A stretch of 64,000 nt of DNA from an uncultured Dehalococcoidia bacterium (GCA_913052475.1 CAJXEJ010000003.1:22385-86384), one strand, 5' to 3'; shown: positions 25,862-35,331, numbered from the stretch's first letter. Notes: generated by a model from the letters alone, not told the origin. Program-made: numbers and translations.

Positions 25862-26310
25862 TTAAATTGAACTTTAAGGGTCAGGTGGTAGTGGTAACCG
25901 GCGTTGCCAGCCTGCTGATCGAAAAGGGTGCTAATACCGACGGGATTGACCTGAGCTGGATGAATTAATTACCACCCGCAACAACCCACTTCAGAACAGG
26001 GACGGAACAGGTCGTTTCCTAGCAGGACAAAGCGGTAATCCTGGAGGGCGTCCCGTGGGCTTCCACAGCTACATCAGCTGAGTAAACGAGAACAACAATG
26101 TCGGCTAATCACATTCTGCGGGGAATAAGGATGCCGACTCCTTAGATTGAGGCTGTTGACCCTAAGTTGACCCAACGGACTATTAGAAAACCTCTGGTAA
26201 CGTCTGGCGCAGGTTCAACGGTCACCAATACGGAACTAACTCAGGAAATGGTCTGTCTGGTAACGTCTGGAACGCGGTGAGTAGTACTGCGAGGGAGAGG
26301 GAACAGGAAC
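25862..26310 (+). pseudogene. Gene debris: SDR N-terminus and DUF5681-like phage motif
   Basis: This stretch has no intact gene. From 25862 one frame reads IKLNFKGQVVVVTGVASLLIE, the cofactor-binding start of a short-chain dehydrogenase, then stops at 25968. From 25992 another frame reads QNRDGTGRFLAGQSGNPGGR followed by PVG; this is the G-R-F-x-x-GQSGNP-GRP motif of DUF5681 proteins, often found with phage terminases. Further on the 15-mer TCTGGTAACGTCTGG occurs twice (26193-26207 and 26256-26270). The pieces are short, so the identifications are tentative, but the region looks like accumulated fragments. Confidence 0.5.
26193..26270. repeat. Direct repeat of a 15-mer
   Basis: TCTGGTAACGTCTGG at 26193-26207 recurs exactly at 26256-26270, 63 bases apart. 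The unit itself contains TCTGG twice. It lies in the debris between two minus-strand genes. Confidence 0.7.
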
Positions 26311-26311
26311 C

Positions 26312-26893
26312 TTAGTTTGCTGAACTGATACCTAGCGCAGCGTCGGTCATGTCTGTGAGGATGTTGTCGAGAGTGGTACTCGTGTTAGGGCCGACCACCT
26401 TTTTGACGATTTCTCCTTCGGGTGTCACGAAGAATTTCTCTGGGATTCCGCTGACTCCAAAATCGATAAATATCTGCCCTTTTGGGTCGATGCCATTGAC
26501 GTAGTTGATGCCGTTTCTTTCAATGAACTCTTCAACCGGTGTTTCGGTATCCCAGATTGCAACACCGATGAACTCCACTCCACGCTCACGCCATTTGTCG
26601 TAGGTTTCAGCGAGAACAGGACCCTCTGCCCGACAGGGCGCACACCACGACGACCAGAAGTCGACCACGACGACCTTGCCACGGAAATCAGCGATCGAAA
26701 TTACGTCGCCATCGAGCGTCGTTAGATCGAAATCGGCGAATGGCTCAACCGAGAGACTGACTTCACCGAAGTTGTCGATAATTCCCGGTCTTCCGGCTTC
26801 ACCATCGTTCTGGATCACGCCCCAAGCGAGAAGCGACAGCACGAGCAGGATCGGAATTCCGACCCCTATTAGAACTGATCGCCTTTGGCCCAC
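26312..26893 (-). CDS. TlpA/ResA-like membrane-anchored thiol-disulfide oxidoreductase
   Basis: A 193-residue thioredoxin-fold protein anchored by one N-terminal membrane segment (residues 7-26) and facing the cell exterior. The redox motif is WCAPC at 83-87, and the cis-proline region is VSGIPEKFFV. In cytochrome c maturation the CcmG/ResA/DsbE group reduces apocytochrome cysteines so haem can be attached. Its place as the last gene of the ccmH-ccmF unit supports exactly that role. Only two bases separate it from the preceding gene. The start is ATG 26893. Confidence 0.88.
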   Translation of the reverse strand: MGQRRSVLIGVGIPILLVLSLLAWGVIQNDGEAGRPGIIDNFGEVSLSVEPFADFDLTTLDGDVISIADFRGKVVVVDFWSSWCAPCRAEGPVLAETYDKWRERGVEFIGVAIWDTETPVEEFIERNGINYVNGIDPKGQIFIDFGVSGIPEKFFVTPEGEIVKKVVGPNTSTTLDNILTDMTDAALGISSAN

Positions 26894-26895
26894 AG

Positions 26896-28239
26896 CTACT
26901 TGTCCGTATCTTCCGATGTGTTGTCTTCGTCGTCGGACGAATCTTCGAGCTTTTCATCAGATTCTTCGGACTGCTGTTCGAGAGATGTTGTAGCTTCATC
27001 GAATTCGAGTACGAAGTTCTTTAACTCTTCCCTTTTCTGGTTGTACTCATCTTCGCCAAGACTGCCATCTTCATATTTCTGATCGATTTCTGCGATTTCT
27101 GCGACAACCTCGGAGCGGGCTACCATCTCATAATCGTCTTGGTCGCTTCGGTTGGAGGGTTTGCGGGATGAGTACATCGCGTAACCAAAAATCGCCAATA
27201 GTGCCACTCCCACTATCCAAATGATCACGATTACGTACGTACGACCGTCGAAGAAATCAGAGACAGTCTGTCCCAGCGTCGGTTGTGGCAAGCCCGAGAA
27301 ACCTACTACCAAGTCGGTTTCAGCAGCGTAATCATCGCCTTCGTATTGATTGAACACCCTTTCGGCAACAACAATGGATTTAGCCGTGCTGAAGCCATCA
27401 GCACTCACCGAACCACCTTCGTCTGGTAGTAACATCCGAACTTGATCGGCGCCATATGGAAGCTTCAGGTTGAAATCGAAGTTATCACCTTCATACGGAA
27501 GGATGTAACTAATCAGAATTGCAAATTCGCCGGGTGGGACTGGATTGGTCAAAGCAAACCCAGAGTCGATTTCGAGGATGTTCCCGGTGGGTAGCTCGGA
27601 CTCTATCGAGAGGTCGGTAAATCCAACTGGAAGATTAAATCTAAGCAGATCGAGCCCTGACAATTCCGGATTGGTAATGTCCGGAACCCAGATTTCATCG
27701 CCGGTGTTATTAACGTCGATAACTGTCAGGACACCGAGCTGTCGGCTCCGGGCATCGATGGTCGGAATCATCATCACGTACGAACTGACACTGACTTCGT
27801 CTAATGACGTCGTTTCGTCGTAAATGTTGATACGGACGTTCTGCCAGTTTTCGACTGCTGCCATCTCGACAGAAGGTGTGTAGCTTCCACCGTTCACGAT
27901 AACCCGGTAATCCAGACCCGATCTTGATACTAGGTTGGAAAATCGGAAGATTCCATCTTCGTCGACACTGGTAGTTTCCTGCTCGATGATCTGGTTGTTT
28001 GCAAGATCGATCGACATCAGGATTACCCGAAGATCGACAGGCAGAACTCCGCCTTCGGTTCCATTGCTTACTTTACCCAGAATTCTGTCAGGTGGATTCT
28101 GGGCACTTGCGACGGGAAGTTCGGACGATTGGAAAAGAAATGCCAGAGCGAGGGCACCAACGATTGCGATTGCTAGTAGGCGGGATGCTGGCAGGTTCGA
28201 ATGGAATTTTATGGGAATTGGGGGTAGGTGGTTCATCAC
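26896..28239 (-). CDS. Unknown membrane protein with CcmI-like cytosolic motif
   Basis: A 447-residue protein, no family recognised. It has a signal or anchor segment (about 22-46), a beta-rich extracytoplasmic domain (about 50-330; the segment GKVSNGTEGGVLPVDL suggests a carboxypeptidase-regulatory-like fold), a membrane helix (about 335-358) and a cytosolic tail. The tail contains EIAEIDQKYEDGSLGEDEYN followed by QKREEL, strikingly like EISDIEADYELGDLTEADYQ-type sequence in the adjacent CcmI-like protein, and ends very acidic. It overlaps that gene by four bases and sits between it and the tlpA gene, so it likely works in cytochrome c maturation. Whether it replaces the missing C-terminal part of CcmI is an inference. 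Confidence 0.7.
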   Translation of the reverse strand: MMNHLPPIPIKFHSNLPASRLLAIAIVGALALAFLFQSSELPVASAQNPPDRILGKVSNGTEGGVLPVDLRVILMSIDLANNQIIEQETTSVDEDGIFRFSNLVSRSGLDYRVIVNGGSYTPSVEMAAVENWQNVRINIYDETTSLDEVSVSSYVMMIPTIDARSRQLGVLTVIDVNNTGDEIWVPDITNPELSGLDLLRFNLPVGFTDLSIESELPTGNILEIDSGFALTNPVPPGEFAILISYILPYEGDNFDFNLKLPYGADQVRMLLPDEGGSVSADGFSTAKSIVVAERVFNQYEGDDYAAETDLVVGFSGLPQPTLGQTVSDFFDGRTYVIVIIWIVGVALLAIFGYAMYSSRKPSNRSDQDDYEMVARSEVVAEIAEIDQKYEDGSLGEDEYNQKREELKNFVLEFDEATTSLEQQSEESDEKLEDSSDDEDNTSEDTDK

Positions 28240-28601
28240 AGATTGTCTCTACCCCTGGGTGAATGAGTGGTTTGTTCGCGTAGTCGGGATATTTCTTTTT
28301 CTAGATCTTCATCACGTCTGGAATCGATTGTTATCGAATCCGATTCCTGCTTAAGTATCTCTGCTGCCGATATCCTCAGTTGGTCTCGCTGCTGTTGATA
28401 ATCGGCTTCAGTAAGGTCGCCCAACTCATAGTCGGCTTCTATGTCACTTATTTTGCGATAAATTCGCAGTCGCTCGGCTCGAAGTTTTTCGCGGGTTACG
28501 AAGCTTTCTGACACTAGGCGGTATCGTTGCGACCCCAGAAACGGATATGCAATGACCGCTATCGAGATAATCGCCAGCAATGTACCTAGGACAATTGGCA
28601 T
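28236..28601 (-). CDS. Short CcmI-like cytochrome c biogenesis protein
   Basis: A 121-residue protein with one N-terminal membrane helix (residues 3-20) followed by a charged helical region. The pattern ISDIEADYELGDLTEADYQQ continuing QRDQL is typical of the N-terminal part of CcmI (CycH). Full-length CcmI carries a TPR domain that holds apocytochromes; that domain is absent here. Its ATG at 28601 overlaps the last base of ccmF, and its end overlaps the 447-residue gene, which shows tight coupling in the Ccm unit. Confidence 0.7.
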   Translation of the reverse strand: MPIVLGTLLAIISIAVIAYPFLGSQRYRLVSESFVTREKLRAERLRIYRKISDIEADYELGDLTEADYQQQRDQLRISAAEILKQESDSITIDSRRDEDLEKEISRLREQTTHSPRGRDNL

Positions 28602-30676
28602 CAGCTTTCTCCTTCCGAACTGCCCAGACGTTCTTTGCGAGCCGGTTTTCGTTCAACCGCGACTTGAGGCCACACAGCCACCATAGTGCCAATAATGAAA
28701 AACGGCCCCGATGCCCACAACCACCACGCGAGCGGGTTAATACTCACAGCGAGCGAGATTCTGCCATCGGAAAGGAAGTCACGTGGGATGACGTAGAGAT
28801 CCTCGACAGGAGTGGATCTGATGCCGGAACGAACTGAAGCCATATTGAAATCGAGATAAAAACCGTGCCATGTTTCGATGCGATCGATGAGCTCATCGTT
28901 TGGTCGTGTTTGGCTGTCTCTCAGCGTAAAGCCGGAAGAACCCTGTGCATTGGAAAGCTGGATCTCCTGTGAATAGTCATCAGGATCGATGCTGTAGACC
29001 GTCATCTCGGCCCATTTCGCGATCCGGTCAGGACGGCTCGAATCTCCGTTAGCTACGTACTCGATGCGATAGTTGTCGATCACCAGACTTTCTCCAAGTG
29101 CCAAAGCACCGTCGGTTCGTTGCTGGTAGAAGTTGGTACCGATGATCCCAAGACCGAGCATCAGGATCGATATGTGCACGATGTAGCCGCCGTGTCGCGG
29201 GCGGTTGCCGTTAACGAGTCGCCACCAAGCAATCGCCCAGTTATCGCCCGCGTGGTATCGTGCGGCGGTCCCTCGCCACCATTCTTCCAGAATTGAGGTC
29301 GCAACGAATGCAACGACACCGAACGCGAAAATGGCTACCGGACGCTGAACACCCAGTGCGACCAATACGGTGATCGTTATCACTCCGATGACGGTTGGCC
29401 AGATGAACCATTGTTTGAGCGATCGTGCGGACGCCTTTCGCCACGGTAGCAGCGGCCCGATGCCCATCATGACGACAATACCGAGCAGCACAGGTCCGTT
29501 GACACGGTCGAAGTATGGAGCGGAAACACTGACTGATACGTCTCTTGCCAGATCAGAAAATAGTGGGAACAGAACACCCCACAGCGTGACTGCCATTACT
29601 GCGAGGAACAAAAAATTATTCACCAAGAAGGAGGCTTCTCGCGACATGAATGACTCCATCGCGCGGTCCGACTTCAACTGCGGCATTCGCCACAGGAACA
29701 GAGCGAACGCGAATACTAGGCTTGCGAGCATGAATGTCAGGAAAATTACGCCAAGTGCAGAAGCTGCAAAAGAATGGACGCTCACTACCGGGCCGCCACG
29801 GTTGATGAACATTCCGAGTTGCGCCAGAACGAACCCGGTGTTTAACAACGCCACGTTCCACATCCGGAACATACCACGACGTTTCTGTACCATGATCGAA
29901 TGGATGAACGCTGTCATGACAAGCCACGGCATCAGAGCTACGTTTTCGATTGGATCCCACGCCCAGTAACCGCCCCATCCGAGGATCGTGTATGCCCACC
30001 AGGCACCGAGCAACATGCCTGCGCCCAGAACACCCCAGCCAAGAATGGCTGAGACCCGGGCGACGTCGATCCAGTCGTCGCCGTAACTCCCGGCGATCAG
30101 TGCCCCAGAGACGAACGCAAACGGGATAGTGATGGCGATCAGCCCACCCATCAGCAGAGGCGGGTGGCTGAACATACCAGGGTGTGTGAGCAACGGGTTG
30201 ATTCCTCGGCCGTCGACTGGAACGGTGTCGAGCAATTCGAATGGGCTGGCAACGAACGTCAAAACGCCGAAATAGAACAGTTGATTGATCGCGAGGATAG
30301 CGATGGTCCACGGCATGCTTCGAGCGAGTCGTTTCGGTGCGAACCATATTGCGAGGGCAGAGATGATTGATAGTGTTAGTAAGATGTAGAGGAGGGAGCC
30401 TTCATTTCCGGCGTAGAACGCGACCCACACGAACGCTCGATCCATGAGAGTGTTTGAGTGATTAGCGACGTATGCGATCGATAAATCGTTCTGCACGAAT
30501 GCGTAGATCAGTGCTACCGATGCAACAGTGACTGTCAGCGTTGTCATATACAGCGCCCGACGAGCACTGACGACGAGCTCCGCTTTACCCTTTCTTTCAC
30601 CGACGATTGCACCGACGGCTGAGTAGGCGCTGAGCGCAAAGCCGAGTAGCAGTGCCATGAATCCGAGTTCTGCCAT
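28601..30676 (-). CDS. ccmF: Cytochrome c haem lyase subunit CcmF
   Basis: A 691-residue polytopic protein. The WWD-type haem-binding loop is GWGGYWAWDPIENVALMPW, and HPGMFSHPPLLMGG carries a conserved histidine region. Many membrane segments and a large external loop near the C-terminus fit CcmF/NrfE. With CcmH and CcmI it ligates haem delivered by CcmE to the CxxCH motif of apocytochromes. CcmABC and CcmE are not in the window. ATG 30676 overlaps the ccmH stop by one base, so translation is coupled. Confidence 0.95.
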   Translation of the reverse strand: MAELGFMALLLGFALSAYSAVGAIVGERKGKAELVVSARRALYMTTLTVTVASVALIYAFVQNDLSIAYVANHSNTLMDRAFVWVAFYAGNEGSLLYILLTLSIISALAIWFAPKRLARSMPWTIAILAINQLFYFGVLTFVASPFELLDTVPVDGRGINPLLTHPGMFSHPPLLMGGLIAITIPFAFVSGALIAGSYGDDWIDVARVSAILGWGVLGAGMLLGAWWAYTILGWGGYWAWDPIENVALMPWLVMTAFIHSIMVQKRRGMFRMWNVALLNTGFVLAQLGMFINRGGPVVSVHSFAASALGVIFLTFMLASLVFAFALFLWRMPQLKSDRAMESFMSREASFLVNNFLFLAVMAVTLWGVLFPLFSDLARDVSVSVSAPYFDRVNGPVLLGIVVMMGIGPLLPWRKASARSLKQWFIWPTVIGVITITVLVALGVQRPVAIFAFGVVAFVATSILEEWWRGTAARYHAGDNWAIAWWRLVNGNRPRHGGYIVHISILMLGLGIIGTNFYQQRTDGALALGESLVIDNYRIEYVANGDSSRPDRIAKWAEMTVYSIDPDDYSQEIQLSNAQGSSGFTLRDSQTRPNDELIDRIETWHGFYLDFNMASVRSGIRSTPVEDLYVIPRDFLSDGRISLAVSINPLAWWLWASGPFFIIGTMVAVWPQVAVERKPARKERLGSSEGES

Positions 30677-31269
30677 CAGGATTTAGCCTCGTCGGATGCG
30701 TTTGGTTTGCTTTGTGTTTTCGTTTTGGGAGCGATACCCAGATCTCGATCCACCTGCGCTAGGTAATCAGTTAAGTCATCTTCTGATTCAGAGGCTGATG
30801 CTAGCTCAGCACTGGTTGGCGGCATTTGCGTTGCTGACTTGCGCATGTTCTTGATGGTTATCAGCGCGATTCCGAAACCACCAATTACGATCACCACTGG
30901 CACGATCCAAGCAAGCAGATTGAATCCGCTTCGCTCCGGTGCTGCCAGGATCTCGGATCCGTACCGAACGACAAAGTAATCTTTGATCTCGGCATTGGTG
31001 TCACCGGCATCAAGCCGTTCCCGAACTTTCGCTCGCATATCTTGTGATATTTGGGCGCTGGAACCGTCGATGGTTTGGCCGTCGCATACCGGGCACATCA
31101 ACTCACCGGCGAGCTGGTGGGCGCGTTGCTCGAGGCTCAGGTCTTCTTCTCGAACACAACTGACGCTACTGAGTAGCAACACGGTGATCAACACAACGAA
31201 AAAGACGACAGTTGCCCCGGCTGGAAGCGCGCGGGGACCGATCAGTGCGAACGGAATCCGAGATGCCAT
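30676..31269 (-). CDS. ccmH: Cytochrome c maturation protein CcmH
   Basis: A 197-residue CcmH/NrfF family protein. The redox motif is LMCPVCDGQTI with Cys59 and Cys62, followed by SSAQISQDMRAKVRERLDAG and FVVRYGSEIL, all family-typical. An N-terminal hydrophobic segment ends in VSC (Cys38), a possible lipobox. A second membrane helix (about residues 112-132) follows the CcmH domain, and the cytosolic tail is acidic. It keeps apocytochrome thiols reduced before haem ligation. It is the first gene of the Ccm unit, about 120 bases after actE. Confidence 0.93.
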   Translation of the reverse strand: MASRIPFALIGPRALPAGATVVFFVVLITVLLLSSVSCVREEDLSLEQRAHQLAGELMCPVCDGQTIDGSSAQISQDMRAKVRERLDAGDTNAEIKDYFVVRYGSEILAAPERSGFNLLAWIVPVVIVIGGFGIALITIKNMRKSATQMPPTSAELASASESEDDLTDYLAQVDRDLGIAPKTKTQSKPNASDEAKS

Positions 31270-31387
31270 AGCTTTACTTTCCCCGTGCAGGGATCCCCCC
31301 TGAATGGAATAGGAGGCTAAAGAGCGATGTAGCTACGTGCCGCACCTTTATCTATCGGTATCTACTGTCTACAACTAGAACTGGCGG

Positions 31388-31981
31388 CTAATGGCTGAGA
31401 CCAGATGTGTCGTCGAAGATGTAGTTCACAATGTCCCTGATGTCTTCTTCTGGCAGAAGTTTTCCAAATGAGGGCATAACGATCGCACCGTTAGTGACGA
31501 ACCCGACAATCGCGTCGCGTTCCGTCATGCGGGTAGCTGCTGACTCAACCAGATTTGGCGGCGTCGCGTAAGTAGTGCCTTGAGTGGTTGCGTAGAAGCT
31601 TGAACCTGAAGTGATGTGCCGAGTAGCTTTGCCGTCTCCGAGCCCAGTTACACCATGGCAGACCGAACAGTTGATTCGGTAAAGGTCGCCAGCGACTTCA
31701 GGGTTGTAAGTACGTTCACGCCTGTCGGGTACGTTCAGCACCTGACTGGCATCGCCCGTAGAAACGAAAACGACTGAGTCTGCCGGTGGGGCGAGACGCG
31801 GTGGCTCTTGCATCCTGTGCGACTGAGCGTAGTGCATTTCAGAAAAGGTCTCTACCGGGTAGGTGTTCGATTCCTGAACGGCACATGCCGACGTTGCCAG
31901 AGTGCTGAGCATGAGCAGTCCGACGACCATGACGAGACGGGGTGTAAGAATTGACTTGATATTTGCTGGGAAAGCAATCAT
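31388..31981 (-). CDS. actE: Alternative complex III subunit ActE (monohaem cytochrome c lipoprotein)
   Basis: A 197-residue c-type cytochrome. The signal segment ends at LATSAC (Cys33), a lipobox, so it is probably lipid-anchored on the outer face. One haem motif, CSVCHG, occupies 105-110, and a likely Met ligand lies in IVMPSFGKLLPEEDI. This matches ActE, which carries electrons out of alternative complex III to a soluble cytochrome or oxidase. It is the last gene of the act operon; its ATG overlaps the actD stop by one base. Confidence 0.88.
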   Translation of the reverse strand: MIAFPANIKSILTPRLVMVVGLLMLSTLATSACAVQESNTYPVETFSEMHYAQSHRMQEPPRLAPPADSVVFVSTGDASQVLNVPDRRERTYNPEVAGDLYRINCSVCHGVTGLGDGKATRHITSGSSFYATTQGTTYATPPNLVESAATRMTERDAIVGFVTNGAIVMPSFGKLLPEEDIRDIVNYIFDDTSGLSH

Positions 31982-32490
31982 TACGCGTGCTTGATCTCCA
32001 CGGCGCCTGCTTTGTTGAGCACGCTTTCAGCATCGGCGACTTTCGAATCGTCGTCGAATGTAACTACTACGCCAATCCAGCCTTCGGTAATTCGAGTGTC
32101 GTAGATGCCCGGCTTCATGTTGGGGAGTCGAGACTCGAACACGATTCCGACAACGGTTGCGATCACACCCGAGAGCATTGTCATTTCGTACATGATGATC
32201 AGCATGGCGAAGACAGAGAGGATCGGCTTACCACCGGTGACCATGGGGTATGCGAGCTGAGTTACGGCTGTCAGGAAAACCGACAGTGTGAAACCGATAA
32301 TTGCTCCGAATGCGGGGAAGCGGAACAGGCGGTGCTGCGGAACATGTTCCCCGAATGCACCTTCCGGATACGGCGTACCGGTTAGCACATCGAATGTGCC
32401 GAGTTTAAATCCAGCTTCCTTCAGCCCGTCCATCGCATCAGCGGCGGGTTCGGCTTGGTGAAACAGGCCAAGAATACTTTGCGTGCTCAT
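31981..32490 (-). CDS. actD: Alternative complex III subunit ActD (DUF3341)
   Basis: A 169-residue DUF3341 protein. The N-terminal ILGLFHQAEPAADAMDGLKE and GFKLGTFDVLTGTPYPE form the soluble ferredoxin-like part. Two membrane helices follow (about 80-100 and 110-130), with a C-terminal soluble part. ActD is a peripheral-to-membrane scaffold subunit without cofactors. It is placed between actC and actE as in known act operons. Confidence 0.9.
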   Translation of the reverse strand: MSTQSILGLFHQAEPAADAMDGLKEAGFKLGTFDVLTGTPYPEGAFGEHVPQHRLFRFPAFGAIIGFTLSVFLTAVTQLAYPMVTGGKPILSVFAMLIIMYEMTMLSGVIATVVGIVFESRLPNMKPGIYDTRITEGWIGVVVTFDDDSKVADAESVLNKAGAVEIKHA

Positions 32491-32501
32491 CAGAACGTCC
32501 T

Positions 32502-33881
32502 CTAGTCAGCTTCCCTAACGATCGCCGGAACCTTTGCCCGACCAATCATTACATCATCAGTAAATACCTGGCTCTCCTTCGCTTCGAACAGCGGAACGAG
32601 CGGGAAGAACCTTGAGAACAACAACATCAGGAACGTAACCCATGCGAATGCCCAGATGAAAATCATCCACTCAACTCCGCTTGGGCGATACGCCTCCCAC
32701 GTGTAAACGAACGGTGTCCTGCGAGCCAGCCCAGGCACGATGATCAGGAATCGTTCTAGCCACATACCAACGTTCACGAGGATCGATGTCCAGAACATCA
32801 TTGCGATGTTGTTTCGAACCCGCTTGAACAGCCAAAGTGGCACAGGAATCAAATAAGCAGTCAGGAAGAAAATGATGAACAACATATTCCAGGGCCATTG
32901 GAACATCTGCATCTCCCGCAGTGCAATTTCTGGAGCGTCCTGACCATAAAGGGCGAACGTGAGCTCCAGAAATGTGAATGCGAGCCAACCTGTTGCTACA
33001 ACAATGAGAAGTCGTGCGAGTGCATCGAAGTGTTCGGGGCGAATGAAGTCGTCCCACTTCCACAGCCATCGCATCAGAGCCATCATCGTCACTACAGCCG
33101 ATACACCAGAGTGCACAGCACCGATAACGAAGTAAGGCGCAAAGATAGTTGAGTGCCAACCTTCAACCGCCGAAGCGATTGCGAAGTCCCACGAAACGAT
33201 TGAGTGAACCGAAACGAAAATTGGGAGCATCAATGCAGAGAGGAGGATTCCACCAACCGTCTGCATCTTCCACTGTCGAGGGTTACCTCTCCAGCCGAGC
33301 GCTAGCACGGTGTACATGGCGTTCTGCCAACCGGTTGTGCGGTCACGAAGGTTTCCAAGGTCGGGTAGCAGAGCGATGTACAGGAACAAGGTCGAGCCAG
33401 TCAGGTACGTGCCAATTGCGACGGGATCCATGATCAGTGGCGACCTGATGTTCGGGTAGATACCACGCGAAATGTCGTACGGCATGATCCAGTAAGCAAT
33501 TCGCCATGGGCGGCCTGCGTGAATCAGCGGGAAAACCAGAGCCGTTAGCAGCGAGAACACAGTAAGCAGCTCAGCCGCTCGCGTAACCGGTCTTCGCCAT
33601 TCGGCCTGAGTAAGGCGAAGAATGGCTGAAATCATAATTCCAGCGTGCGAAATACCAACCCAAAAAACGAACGTCGTGATGAACAATCCCCAGTAAACGG
33701 GTCGTGAGAGACCGGTTACACCAAGGCCTTTGTTGATCATTATCGAGATAACGACTAGGCCGATAACGACCACAACTCCCAAAAAGGTGACAGTTGGAGC
33801 CCACCACTTGGGCGTGTCCAGCTGACCGTTTAGGAGTTTACGGTTTATGTAGACCTGATCTAGTTCTCGTCGCTGTTGCAT
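32502..33881 (-). CDS. actC: Alternative complex III subunit ActC (NrfD-like quinol-binding membrane protein)
   Basis: A 459-residue NrfD/PsrC-family membrane protein with about ten helices. The segments FWVGISHAGIMISAILRLT, AEWRRPVTRAAELLTVF and WHSTIFAPYFVIGAVHSG are typical of ActC, the subunit that binds menaquinol. The N-terminal cytosolic part starts MQQRRELDQVYINRKLL. It is the second of two adjacent NrfD-like genes. Electrons from quinol would go to the iron-sulfur subunit ActB2. Confidence 0.92.
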   Translation of the reverse strand: MQQRRELDQVYINRKLLNGQLDTPKWWAPTVTFLGVVVVIGLVVISIMINKGLGVTGLSRPVYWGLFITTFVFWVGISHAGIMISAILRLTQAEWRRPVTRAAELLTVFSLLTALVFPLIHAGRPWRIAYWIMPYDISRGIYPNIRSPLIMDPVAIGTYLTGSTLFLYIALLPDLGNLRDRTTGWQNAMYTVLALGWRGNPRQWKMQTVGGILLSALMLPIFVSVHSIVSWDFAIASAVEGWHSTIFAPYFVIGAVHSGVSAVVTMMALMRWLWKWDDFIRPEHFDALARLLIVVATGWLAFTFLELTFALYGQDAPEIALREMQMFQWPWNMLFIIFFLTAYLIPVPLWLFKRVRNNIAMMFWTSILVNVGMWLERFLIIVPGLARRTPFVYTWEAYRPSGVEWMIFIWAFAWVTFLMLLFSRFFPLVPLFEAKESQVFTDDVMIGRAKVPAIVREAD

Positions 33882-33927
33882 CTGTTAGTCAGTTACCTGT
33901 TGTTATGCGTCAGATTCGCTATTGAAA

Positions 33928-35331
33928 TTAATCTGGTTTCGCGACCAGCGTAGCGTGGCCTCGAACGTACTTGATTGGTTTCGCTAGTAGGTTGAATTCC
34001 TGAACCTGCCATACCGACAGGACCGGGATTACACGTGTCATCAACATCACGATCAACGCTACGAGAGAAATCCCGCCTGCAATGATCAGAATGTCGAAGA
34101 TGTTAGGCCAGTAGACCTCTGGGGTGACCTCGAGCCACTTCTGGTGGATCTGATCACCTGGGACCGACCATGCGGGAACGAAAATGCGTATACGGTCGAG
34201 GAGCAGTCCGATCAGAATAATGAACGACCCAACAACCATCGCACTGGTTCCACGGCGAACCCTGTTCCAGATGAGCATCCACCATGGAACGAACCAGATG
34301 AGAATCACACCCACGAGGAACACAGGAAGCATCGGGCCTTTGATCTGGTGATTCAGAGTCGCAATGTCGTTTTCAGAACGGCCGTACCAGAACACGATGA
34401 ACGACGAGTAGAAGAAGTAGACCCAGAGCAGAGTCAGGGCGAACAAAAGTCGACCCAGCGACCAGAAGGCATCGAGGTGGACGTACTTTTCAAGCTTCAT
34501 GAAACGTCGTGAGAAGTAGAGGGCGATAACTACACCCGCAACACCGGCCTGGAAGCCGGAGATGGTGTGGTACATCGGGAAGATAGCGTCACGCCATCCG
34601 GGAACCATGCTCTGACCGAAGTCGGTCGAGATCAAGAAGTTCACGAATACGAGAATAAGGAAGTAGAACGTTCCGAACATTCCGATACGCTTACGGAGCG
34701 TTCGCCACTGTACATCGGTGCCAACCCAGCCGCGAGCAAGTCGCTTGCCGAGACGTTGACGCCAGCCTGTCGAGTGGTCACGCATTGACGCGAAGTCGGG
34801 CAAAGCTGCCGAGTAGAACAGCATGAGTCCGGTGAATAGAAGAAGTACCAGCCCAAGAGTCGTCCAGAAATGCGGCGAGTAATCAGGAGCCATGTACCAG
34901 ATTGTTCGTCGTCGAGCGCCTTCAGTCACCAATGGAGGCAAGATTGCCACCAGCGGAATGAGCATGATCAGCGTTGCGACACCGGCGAATGAGAAAATCG
35001 AGGCAAGTCGAGTGATCGGGCGTACCCAGTTGGCTTTTGCCATAACCGGAGCCATAGCGATCATCGGTGCAGCACCCGCTACTGAAAGTAAGAACGAAAC
35101 CATCGCAGCGACGTAGCCCCACTTGGTGCTGTCGTCACCGACATCGGTGAATTTCACGATCAGCGAAACGATACCTGCAATCGAAAGAATACCGAGGATC
35201 CACGCCCACGCCTTAAACCGACCGCTGGCACCGGTTGTGGTGGCGATCAATTCACGGGCGATCACATCAGCGTCGACTTGCGGCGGCGGTGCGTGATGCT
35301 CGGACTCGTGTGCTATAGCTTCACTAGCCAT
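33928..35331 (-). CDS. Second NrfD-like subunit of alternative complex III (ActF-like)
   Basis: About 467 residues, a polytopic NrfD-family protein related to ActC but with a different N-terminus (MASEAIAHESEHHAPPPQVD). It shows YMAPDYSPHFWTTLGLVLL, a region with the RDHSTGWRQRLG pattern also seen in ActC, and WSVPGDQIHQKWLEVTPEVYW. In known complexes ActC and ActF are such a homologous pair, and this is best called ActF-like although it lies before actC. ATG 35331 overlaps the actB2 stop by eight bases and is preferred over the upstream ATG at 35370. Quinone binding in this copy is uncertain. Confidence 0.85.
   Translation of the reverse strand: MASEAIAHESEHHAPPPQVDADVIARELIATTTGASGRFKAWAWILGILSIAGIVSLIVKFTDVGDDSTKWGYVAAMVSFLLSVAGAAPMIAMAPVMAKANWVRPITRLASIFSFAGVATLIMLIPLVAILPPLVTEGARRRTIWYMAPDYSPHFWTTLGLVLLLFTGLMLFYSAALPDFASMRDHSTGWRQRLGKRLARGWVGTDVQWRTLRKRIGMFGTFYFLILVFVNFLISTDFGQSMVPGWRDAIFPMYHTISGFQAGVAGVVIALYFSRRFMKLEKYVHLDAFWSLGRLLFALTLLWVYFFYSSFIVFWYGRSENDIATLNHQIKGPMLPVFLVGVILIWFVPWWMLIWNRVRRGTSAMVVGSFIILIGLLLDRIRIFVPAWSVPGDQIHQKWLEVTPEVYWPNIFDILIIAGGISLVALIVMLMTRVIPVLSVWQVQEFNLLAKPIKYVRGHATLVAKPD

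Noticed and set aside
28601-30676. Long frames inside ccmF on both strands
   Set aside because: Shadows of a strong membrane-protein gene.
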